DNA from: Macrosoma leucophasiata
Taxonomy: Eukaryota; Arthropoda; Insecta; Lepidoptera; Hedylidae
DNA length: 64,000 nucleotides
Reading direction: 5' to 3'
NCBI GenBank assembly: GCA_036365455.1
Contig: JAWQUS010000022.1
Span: forward strand, 4,464,001-4,528,000
Below are positions 11,701-23,700 of this stretch, one piece after another. Numbering within the stretch: the first letter of the stretch is position 1; each line of letters starts with the position of its first letter. The position numbers and the translations under genes were made by a program. Below the pieces are notes generated by a model that saw nothing but the letters and a program-made list of their open reading frames with translations, did no database searches and was not told where the DNA came from.

Positions 11701-14700
11701 GGGTGTCTATAGGCTGCAGTCATCACTTAACATCAATGTGAACTGCATGCTTGTTTACCACTTACATTACATATAAAAAAATACAAGTTAATTTTTTGTT
11801 AGTGCATTGATATACATATAATGAGTACATTTCTAAATCGATGCTTTTGTAATCTCAGTTTTTTAAAAGTAAATATAAATCATTCACTGATAACATACAT
11901 TTTCTTTTAACCAGTTATGTAGTGTTTATACTAAAAAGTTTGATATGTATTGTTAGTAGTAATATTTGGATGTTTGGAATATAAATAAAGAAGAATAATA
12001 TACACACAATTGCCAAACTTAAGTATAATGTTAGAAAAGTTACTTGACAAAATTTACTCCTACCTTTGATTAATCGAATTATTTTAAAGCAAGATTCTTA
12101 AGTATAATCAATACTAAAACAATAAATTATGTACAGCTCTGCTACCTATCTAATATAAAATTCTACGTTAAGCAGACTAGACTATCTATACATTGCAAAA
12201 AACGTTACTATAAAATGGTAAAAAATGCATCAATATCTAACAAAAGCGATACTCTAAAACACATCAGGTATATCCCTACTGCTATCTTCTTTAACCTCAC
12301 TGATTTTATGATCTAAGTCTATACTACCTCTATCTGTTATTCTACTCAAACCTTCTATCTCTACATAATGCTTGAAAATCAGAATTAAAAAAAGTAACCA
12401 TAGATCTCGTATGGTACCGCGTTGTCGTCTTCATCGAACACGTTTATCTCTACCCCATCTTTTTTTGCCTCTACTTTCTCCATTTTGGCCTTTGGTAAAT
12501 CTATTTCATGAGCAAACAAATCATAATACATGAGTTATAATTTTGTTGTGTGGTTTTCATTTGATTTCAACGAACATGATGTACTATTGAGGAACTGTCC
12601 GGTTATATAAAAGTTAGTAATCAAATTCAGCTTTTATTGCGACCGTGTAAACTGTAAAGTGTTCGTTTGGTCAATCGGACAGTTGTCAAATAGTACCTAC
12701 GTATTGTATTTAAAATGTATGTGAAAATGCAGTGCATATTGAAATACACAGTTTCACTCAAATACAACTTTGAAATGTTTTCAAACTGAGTTTTATAGAT
12801 ACAATAATTATTATGTACTCGTAGGTATATTTGGTTTAGTTAATAATATTGTGGTGATTGTGTAGTTGATAATAATTGTAATAAGGCATTTCTTTTTCTT
12901 AAATGATTTTATCCATAATTGAATACTCATTCGTCTTATGCGTGATAAAACTAGAAGTGTCTAGAAGTTTTCTGTTCAATTCAGATTTTAGGAGGACCAG
13001 TTAAATTTGTTTCCCTTTCAATATACACTGAATATTTGGAGTGTGTGAAAGTTGAATACAATAAACTAATGTTTTAGGTGTATAATACAATTAGCCTCGT
13101 CTACATTCGTATATTATTAGAGAAATAAGTGTGATTCTATAAGCATTATAAATGGCTTAATGGAAACAGTTTCAGGACCACTGACACGGACGATACAAGT
13201 TTAGCTTAGTGCACGGTCCACTGTTCATTTATACTCTTGTTTTAGAGGTTTCTATAGGTACAGGGTTAATTTTGATTACCGCATCACCTCTTGCAGGCAG
13301 CCATTTGATCAACGACTTCTTAAAATTCATAGTTTTTAATTAAAACTTAAATTTCCCCATAAAAAATCTTTTTTTTGCCTCTCCTGGCATTATAGCTTTA
13401 TAAAAAACATCGATAAAATATAATATATCGAAAGATTTATAAATTATCTCAGTTACAATTTGAGTGATATTAGAATTTAGGAAGCATCAGCTCGGTGTCA
13501 TTTAAAACAAGAAATTGTATACGTTTCAAGCGAAATAATCGAAGTAGACGGGGCTTTGATAAGTGTATTCCTTTGTGAAATGAAGGTAATGCTGATTCTT
13601 GATGAAACATAACAAACCTTCAGCTTTGATTTCCTGTGATCCAAGTTTATTTGCGCTGAGTTCACGAAGCTTTTTCTAGATAAAAAATAAATTAATACAT
13701 ACAATTATAATATTATAGGCTCACTCAACGAACAGAGCATGAGGAATATCATGAATCTAAAAGGAGTTATGGAAACTTTAAAAGTCTAACTCTAAGATCT
13801 AACTTTTTGGGTCTGTAGGCACTTAAATAGCAGATTTTCGTTAAATAATACAAGATAATATTTAGAATCGAAAAAGTTTCTGTAGTAAACTTGACTTCCT
13901 TATGCCTAATATGAAAACAATTAATTAACACAGTACTAACATCAACATCATCAGTAGGTGCGGCTCTACCTGAAAACCATTCTTATATAAGAGTGTGAGA
14001 AGATTAAAAACCTGTAAAAGTTCTAACTCTACATTTTATGTTATCTTCTAAGTAACCTGCATTTGTTGTATCAGTCAGTTGGTTGATTTTCACATTCGGA
14101 ATGCCTTTCCCAAGTTCTATACATACAAATATCAATTCGTTATTCTCCGGCTAAGACTCATCTCTTTTTTGATAGTATATCAATCGCATTTTTAGAATGA
14201 CAGTATCTACGTACAAAAGTTTATTTATTTATTTATTTATTTAATCTTTATTGCCACAAAAAAAAAATAATTGCAACAAATGGCGGACTTAACGCTAAGA
14301 GCGCTCTCTACCAGTCAACCATTGGTAGTGAAGAGAAAAATCGTAGGCGGTGGTAGATTAAACAATAAAAAAAAATTAACACAAAAAAAAGCAACTTAAT
14401 ACACTAAAAATTATCCATATAATTATGTTAATAGAATAAAATATATTTAAGTATATATACATATTATTTAAATACATATCTATACATAAATTAATAAATA
14501 TATACACAACAATATATATACAATTATACATACGTGCAAATATTATATAAATACAAAATATTATGACGATTTGAAAACTTTATGACTGAAAATGAGCCTT
14601 AACACTCTTTTTAAACGCAAATTTTGTGGTGAGTCTACGCAAGTCCTCCGGAAGAGCATTCCACAGGCGTGTAGCTTGAATCACAAAGGAGCTGGATACA

Positions 14701-17700
14701 AAGCCAGAACGGTGAAGTGGTATGGTGAGAACATGAGAATCGTTAGAGCGTAATTGTAAAGAGTGAGAGGAAGAAAGATATTCAAATTTACATTTTAAGT
14801 AAGAAGGAGAAGAAGAGTCGGAAAGAATAGAAAAGAGTTGAGAGAGCAGTCTTATTTGTCTTCGCTGCCGAATGGGAAGCCAATTTAACTTATTACGGTA
14901 AGAGGATACATGGTCAAACTTCCGCAGACAAAAAATGAAACGGATAGTGTTATTAATTAATCTGTCTAGTTTGTCGAGTAAAATTTCGTTCAGGTCCGAA
15001 TAACACACATCAGCATAATCAATAATGGGGAGAATGAGAGCCTGAACAAGACGAATCTTAGTTTCAATCGGCAGAAAGTTTCGAAGTCGGTTGAGGGAGT
15101 GTAGTGCGCTATAGACTGCCCGGCTTACCTCGCTGACATGAACTTTCCAGCTGAGAGTGGCATCAATATGCAAACCTAGATTCTTCACAGCTGAACAGAA
15201 AGGAATCACTTGATTTTCAAACTTGACAGGGGTGACAGAACTCATATTTAATTTACCCAATTGTCGTGAGCTTCCAATGATTATAGCCTGACACTTGTTA
15301 GGATTAACTTGAATGCCGTAATTTTGTGACCAGGTACTAAATTTTATTTAGGTTGCAGTTAATTTTGTTTATAGCATGAGCAATGTTCTCGATGTCTGAA
15401 TGACTATATAGTTGCAAATCATCGGCGTAAAAATGGTAAGAGCAGTCCAACGAAGCAGAAAGAATGTTAATAAAAATAGAGAAGAGGAGAGGTGAAAGTA
15501 TGCCACCTTGTGGAACACCTGCATTGAGGTTACACCAGTTTGAAAGTGTACCATTTACCCGAACCGCCTGTTGTCTCTTCCTCAGGTAAGAGCAAAACCA
15601 ACCAACAGCTGTTGGAGAAAAATTCAGATGTCTCAGGATGGCCAGGAGGATATCATGGTCCACCATATTAAACGCGTTTGAGAAATCTATTAAAACCAAA
15701 ATAGTAACCATTTTATCCTCCATGGCACTCCTAATATCCTCCGTAATTTTGAGAAGTGCCGTGGTAGTGCTGTGGCCAGGACGAAATCCGGATTGATATG
15801 GGGATAATATATTATTTCCATGTATAAAGGAAGAGACCTGTTTGTGGAAAACAGCTTCCAGGGATTTTGATAGAAACGGTAATATTGAAATTGGCCTATA
15901 CTCCTTTAATTCACGGGGGTTACTAACTTTTGGAAGTGGTGAGACTAAGGCTTTTTGCCAAATCAAAGGAAATACCCCAGATGCTAATGAAGAATTAATG
16001 ATATGTGTAAACGTGGGAATAATGAATTGGAGTATAGGCATAACCATCATCCGGCTTATGTCATCACCACCTACTGCATTCGATTTTATGGAGTTAATGA
16101 CTTTATAAAGTTCATCACTCGTCGTCTCAGTGAATGAAAAAGTTTCAATGGAAGGTAGACTCATGAGAGAAATTTCTGCTAACGTTGAGATTTTGACAGA
16201 AGAGCTTAAAGGCGGGACATGGGAGAAATGGGAATTGAATTCATTTGCTGAAAAAGAAACATTATCTGAAGAGATATTTGCTTTACCGAAACCTAGCGAG
16301 TTAAGAAATTTCCAAATTTCGGCTGATGATGAGTCTGAAATTTTATCAAAACAATAACGACGTTTGGCTGCTCTCACCATTTGATTACACCGGTTCCGTG
16401 CACTCTTATACAGACCCCAGTTCTTGTCACACCTGTCTCGTTTGAAGGCCCGGAAAGCTCTATCGCGCCGAGTCATTGCGATTCTAACACCCTTCGTTAT
16501 CCAGGGAGCAGGTGGCCGCTTCAAAGTTCAAAGTTTATGTATGAATAACATCTAGAAGGGCTAACTTTGAGATGATCAGAATCAGAAACTCATTTATTCA
16601 TTTAGGGTGACAGGCACCTCTTATGACACGTCAAAAAAAAAAAATTAAAGTGAATAACAATTGATATACATGTCCAACAAGATAAAAAATATATGTATAG
16701 TCAAGAATATCACTAAGATAAAACTAAGTATAATATACTAATGTAAATAAGTATATCAGTAGAATGTCTCATTTCCCTCCATGTCCTCCATGTCTCGTTA
16801 CAAACTGATAACAAAGAGTAAAGAGAAAAGAAGAAGAGACATTCTTTGTCATTCACCAGCAGAGTTCCAATGGCCAATATGATCTGGGGTGCGACCGCCT
16901 ATCGACATTGCTGTCAAATTTTAAAGTCGATTTTTACTTCAAGTAAATAACAAAAATCGAAAGAATCTACCATAATCGCTTGTTTATCACCTACGAAAGT
17001 GAGAACATTAATCAGATTATCAATACTTCTTTTAAAGGAGCTACAAATTGACATGAAAATTTGACAGCAATGACAATGCCAACAGCAATTTCGATAGGCG
17101 GTCGCACCCCTGGTCTGTATCTATTTAGTAGATATTTACACTGTCTCACGTACACCAATAGAGGCGGCTGCAGTTAACAGTCAACTGACAGAGGCAGTCG
17201 GTTATAGGAACTTAACACGGGTTGGACGTGCGCCTGCGCTCGTATTGTGTGTAGTAGTGAGCCAGTGATCCACAGTTCCTAGCATTGCCGACAGCAATAG
17301 GTATATACGGTAAGGACAAACAGTCCCTACTGGTCTGATCTAATGAATATCATAATAAGCATTTTTACAAGTTCTTAAGATTAAACCGTTGCTACTATAA
17401 TATTTGAATTTTCACCATGGTCCTACCTTCCACAAATACATAAAATAAATTACCATTTCATACATTTAACATTTTCAATATTTTGATAATAATGGCGGCT
17501 ATAACATTTTCTCTCTTTCATATTGTTCTCCCTTTCAATTTGGCCTGCTCTCTCGACGGACGATGAACGTTCGATTATGGCCAATCACTGGCATACTCAA
17601 CTTCAAGCTAAGCCGAGGTTCGTAAAATGTTTTTGATTAAGATATGATTGCTTATGGTCAACCTATGGAGATTTTCCCTGATTTCTACTACGCAAAGGAA

Positions 17701-20700
17701 TCATCAGCAAATTTTGTACAGATATTAGAAAAGAGGTCCAAGATCCGCTTTAAAATACTAAATTGACCATCTAATAATATTTGCCGAAGTTTTTTCACTA
17801 ATCGGAATAGAAAGTTTAAATTTTCAAATTTTGATATTGCTATGCTTCCTGCTATTGCGAGTATAATAGAACATTTTTATTGCGATAAGGTTCTAAAGAT
17901 GATATTTATTCCCCAGATAGGTATTTCAATTTGCATCATTTTCTACCTATCAAAGTACTTATGGAACCATGATTCTTTGAAAATCGCTCTTATCAAATAA
18001 TATAGGAGGATTATAACCTTTCCTCTCTCTCATATAGTTCTCTCTCTCAATCTGTCCCGCTCTCTCGACGGACGGTGATCTTTCGATTTTGCCAATCACT
18101 GGCATGCTCAACTTCCAGCTCAGCCTCGTCGAATGAGGTACGCGATCATTTATAATGGTCAATCTATGGAGACTGTCTTCGTCTTGCCAAAAATCGTCGG
18201 AGGACGCCTGTTTGGAACCAGAATTATGTGTTTTAGGTACTCGAAGAAGCGAATTATCAAGTTCCATGCCTCAGAGAGTACGCAAAACCATTAGTCGTGT
18301 GCCCGATCTTTCTCGGGTCGTTTCGGATTGCCGTCCCATCGGGATGTGAGAGTGAGAAAGTGCACCTGTCTGCAGTGGCGTAGCTAAGTGGGCAAGGGCC
18401 CCGGTGCATAGAGAAAAAAAAATTGTCTCGAAGAAGTTCGGCGAATGTGTTGAAAGTCTTGAATCGGAAGTTCTCTTATTGTTGATGTTATGTTCACGTA
18501 AAATCATTAAAATAAAAAAAAATAAAAACTTGTTAGCAGGGTTGAGGTTTCCTAGCTTCAGGAGCTGGCGAGTTGGCTGACCCGCTCTTTTCAAAGTTTA
18601 GGTTAATGGGCAAAGGGCCCCGCGAGGTCCGGTTCCCTGGTACACTGCACCACCCTACGATAGCTACGCCACTGCCTGAGTGTGTGCATATCATTTAGTA
18701 TACAATACTACATCTGATATGTTCTTAGGTTTGCGTGAGCTACACGCATTTGAAATAAAACTGGTTTTACTGATTTATCTCACGTTTATCACACTAAAAT
18801 TATTTTTAAAATCAACCCGACGTTTCGGTCGCTTTTCATCTTCCGTGGTTCCGGGCAGACTAAGGTGACATTTGTTGGACAGCAGTTTGAAAAGTTATTA
18901 AATTTTATGCAGCTACCTCCATCGATTTGGTAAACGCCTTGCGTAGCGTTAAGGATTAACGCTGGTGGACTGGTGCGGCTGGGATTTAATTTTACAAAGT
19001 AGGTATAGAATCCCATGATGTTGAAAATCGCCATCAATCTTCTCTATTAAAATGAGTGTGTTTTTTTTTCATTCCCATAGCCTCGCGTACATTCCACGAA
19101 TGGTACAACAAGAAAAAATGGTTACGATAGGTCACCGTGACCGAAATTCGGTCTGAAGAATTACTTCACAATACTAGATTAGATACAGGCATACTTTCAG
19201 ATTTTTCTAGATCAATAAGACCATAAATATTTCTTTATTCAATACTCACATCCTCTTGTGATACCGCTAAGGCATTAGATGACTCTTCGTCGACGGTAGA
19301 CTCTTTTTCTGGTGTTTCACCTGAAAGTTGAATATTATCTACCATGTTTGATAATTTTGTGCAGTTAATAATAATAATGGCAACCCATTGATACGTCCCA
19401 CTACTGGGCACGAGTCTCTTCCCTTCTTGGGAGGAGATCTGCTTGTTGGTGGAGGGAAGGGTCAGTGACCAACCTGTTGTCGGATGTTTTCAAACCGCCC
19501 ATAAGCCCTCCGACAAAGTTTAACGACTGCTATAGGTCGCGCCACGTAAAAAGAACGCTGGAAGAAAGTAGAAGGGATGTGTTCGCGCATCGGTACACTC
19601 GCGCACGAAAGTACTAGCCCTATTGGTTTGTTTTTGATCTAGCTTTCGCTTGCGGTTTCGTGTATTGGTAGGCAGATTGAAAACGCTGCACCTCATACCA
19701 CCAAATAGATCGATAAATCGTCTACTGCGCAGCTTGACCGCCAGCGTTCTTTTTACTTGGCGTGACCTATATCTGAAACCGGGACCGACGGCTTAACCTC
19801 TGAACCAAACCCCTCCGCACGGAAACGCGCATTTCAATTTGCCACTAGCGGTCACCCATCACACACCCGACCGCGCCCGTATCGCTTAACCGAGTAGATT
19901 GCTTCCGATCTACACCAGCTGCGGAGCCATGCACGCTTCGTATTAATCTCTATCTATACTATAATTAAATGAGATATACCCTACCATCTATTAGAAGAAG
20001 AGAATTCTTTTGCTAGTGTAGTCAATCAATGGAACAATGACGATCAAACCATTCCAACAGGCGTCAATTCATACAATAACGAAGGACGTTCGCCAATATT
20101 TCAATGTTGGCCAGGTGAAAGCAGACTACTCACTCATTTTCCGCTTAGTGCGTCTTTTCTAAATATCAATCTCTTACTTTGCAGCATTTTGTAACTTACT
20201 TCACGAACGCATTTAAGTTTTGCGCTTACCTTACTTTATAACTTAATAAATAACTATGAAATAATGTGGTAAATGAATCTGAATTTGCAGAACATTGGTC
20301 TTTACCATAAAACTATCGCCATTTCGATCTCCAATCCGCCAAGCCAAGCGTGGCGATAACGGCATATTCGCCCTTCTAAACCCACAACACTGTTGGAAGG
20401 GTTTAGTCCGCCATATTATGTACTTCTCATGTGCATTTAAGTATAAATAAATAAAATAAATAAATATGTTGCCATTTCTAAGACCTAAGCTATAAGACCA
20501 ATGTTCTGCAAATTCAGATTCATTTACCACATTTTTTCATAGTTATTTATTAAGTTATAAAGTAAGGTAAGCGCAAAACTTAAATGCGTTCGTGAAGTAA
20601 GTTACAAAATGCTGCAAAGTAAGAGATTGATATTTAGAAAAGACGCACTAAGAGGAAAATGAGTGAGTAGTCTGCTTTCACCTGGCCAACATTGAAACTC

Positions 20701-23700
20701 TCTTCCGTCCTCATACGTGTCGTCGTCGCAATAAAGAGATTAGAGCAAAGTTTACGCACCCAACTTCACTCTGTAGTATTTGAGTTTCGCGCTTATTTTA
20801 GACATACCCTCTTTATATCCATCAATGTACTTGACATCCTTGGAGGCGTCGGCTTCAGCCAAGAAGTGGTACATCACCAGGAAATCCTGCACAGGAATAG
20901 CTGCAGAACCACCATCAGGCTCCTTGGTTAGCGTTTCGCAGAGCAGTATCATTGTGTGTGTTAGGGTCTGTTGGAAAAATTACAAGAGTTAAGTATAACT
21001 GTCTCTGTAGTCTAGTGGTAGCAGTCCACTACAGTTACGATAGGGTTGTAGATCTGAGCCTCGGGTCGGTCAGGTAAGAGAGGATTTTTCCATTTTCTGA
21101 AAGCTTTCCACCCACGGATTTTGGGTGAATGCCCAGAGATCAACAGTTCAATAGGTTCGCCACCTGGTACATGGACCAAGCGTAATCGGCGAATCATGTT
21201 TGCATGCAGTTACGGATTAAGCCATAAGCCAATTAAGCAATTGCAAAGAGCGTCACGTCTTGGGGGGGCATCAGAGACGGAGAGTAGAGTTCCAGTGTAA
21301 GCACTTGAGAGCGTAGGCACCACTGCATTACCAAATCTATCTGTCGCCAAATGCTAATGTAAAGCACGATGGCATGCCGGTTTGATGGTAAGTAATACAA
21401 GACCCCGTAATAACTTTCACAGAGACATAACAAGTAAGGTCTCAGGGGTGGCAACGCATCTGCAATTTTACCTTTGGTTTTGTGTAGACGTCCATAGGCT
21501 GCAGTCATTACTTAAGATCCATGTAAAACTGCAGCATGTTTGCTTATCTTGGAAACATAAAAAAAATGCAATATACCTTAGTCAAGAATCCACCAGCAAC
21601 AGCTATAAAATGCAGATAAGACACGGTCTCCTGTCGCAGATACACTTCGCAGAGGCACAATATACGCTTCAACTCCTGAGGGTCCAGGCAGAAGGACCTC
21701 CATGCTGCTCGGACTGAAGATAGTGGTAGCTCTGGAGTTCCTGCTAGCTGAAATCGTAGAACCTGAGTTCTTGATCTGTCCAATTTGGTGTTTCTAAATA
21801 ACTGGATTGATCTTCAAAATTTATTACTCGAATGTACTACTCATAAAGTTTGAAGGAGTTATTATATATAATTGGGAGGCTTCAAAATCTTTGTATCCGG
21901 TTAGTATTTGGTCTACGAAAATACGACCATGTTTCAAAATTTCGTGAACACCTCAAGTGATTACCAATCCGTCTCCGCACTCTCCCTATAGTCTACTATT
22001 TCAACCACAGACCCCTCCTCATATTAAGAACGTTTCCGTTATCTTGGCCTAACTCATCCTTACTTTCTTCGCTTTCGAAGATCTTGTTCTTAAAATTCCT
22101 TCAACTGGTGTACAATAGGGTGTATTAAATTGTAAGTATACAGCGACACGCGGGTATAGTGAAATCCTGAAAGAGTTACCCCCAAGACTAGGACGAAACA
22201 CATTCATTAAAAATATCAAACAATTACTCATCGATAAATGTTACTATAATATTCAGGATTATTTGAGCGACACCTTCAAATGATATTGTTTAATCTAAAT
22301 AAATGATAATATTTAACTTTCCCCTTATTACATAAGCTTCCCCTCTTATGTTGCTATACCCTAACAGGGTGTCATTGTGCAATACCACCTATGTACCCAT
22401 ATGACATAACGCAATAAATAATTTGAATTTGAAATCCATAGACAACAACAACATGATAAGAAATTGAAAAAATAAAACCTCTATACCCACCTGTTGCGCC
22501 ATAACCTTCAAGCATCCCCTGGTGAGACCACCTTCAGTGCTGTATATGGGATATTCGAGACGAAGCTTGACGGGTGGTGGTCTATGTTGCGCCAATGCCT
22601 TGAAGTATTCGAAAGACCAGCGAAGTAGGTCGTATGGCTGGGTTTTTATTGCAGCTGGAATGCAAACGGAATAGGTGTACATCATCGTTATCACTTAAGC
22701 CGAAAGTTATCCATTGGTAGACAAATGCCTCAACGATAGCAACAACTGTGTTGTGCGTCCTTAATAGCTATACTTGGCATGTGGATCGCAATGTCGGTTT
22801 CTTTTATGTAATGGAAATGGCAAACAAGCATGCAGTTAACATTGATGTTAAGTGATGACTGCAGCATATAGACACCCACACAAAACCAAGGGGTCAAAAT
22901 GCAGATGCGTTACCACTCCTGAGACCTAAGGTGTTATGCCTCTGTTCCGGAAATTACAGGGCTTTACCACCTGACCGGAACACGATAGTGCTGAACATTA
23001 CCATTTAGCGGCAAGTGTATTAGGTAATGCCTATGCCCTCGAGCTCCGTCACTAGAGCTCTACCACCAGTTTTATCGCGAGACGCTGCTGTCTATCTGAC
23101 AATATTGTACTCACTTTTCATACCCCCAATTGAAAAAGTTTGTCCACCATTGTTCAGTTGACAGACTTCACTAGCAGAAGCTAAAAATAACAATGTGGCA
23201 CGGACAGCAGCATTCTGCGATAAAACTACCTATAGGTCGCGCCAGGTAAAAAGAACGCTGGCGGTCAAGCTGCGCAGTAGACGATTTATCGATCTATTTG
23301 GTGGTATGAGGTGCGGCGTTTTCAATCTGCCTACCAATACACGAAACCGCAAGCGAAAGCTAGATCAAAAATAAACCAATAGGGCTAGTACTTTCGTGCG
23401 CGAGTGAACCGATGCGCGAACACATCCCTTCTACTTTCTTCCAGCGTTCTTTTTACGTGGCGCGACCTATACCTACCATTTTGTTTGTTTTTGACGTGTC
23501 ATAAGAGATTCCTGTCACCCTAAATGAATAAATGAGTTTCTGATTCTGATTCTGATTGCCAATCCGCCTGCCAAGCATGGCGATTATGGCTTTTTCTCCC
23601 CTAATGACGCACAACACTGTTATGGGCGTTTTTGGGGAAGGCTTTATCCAATCGAGGTCTTTTGGCTGAAATGAGAGAGAGTGTGAGATGTTAAGTAAAG

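Noticed and set aside
12399..12531. ATG near 12531 (MYYDLFAHEIDLPK...) as the start of a separate gene
   Set aside because: The phase of the downstream exons fits splicing from the exon at 13618-13675 into 12500, which places this ATG in the intron.
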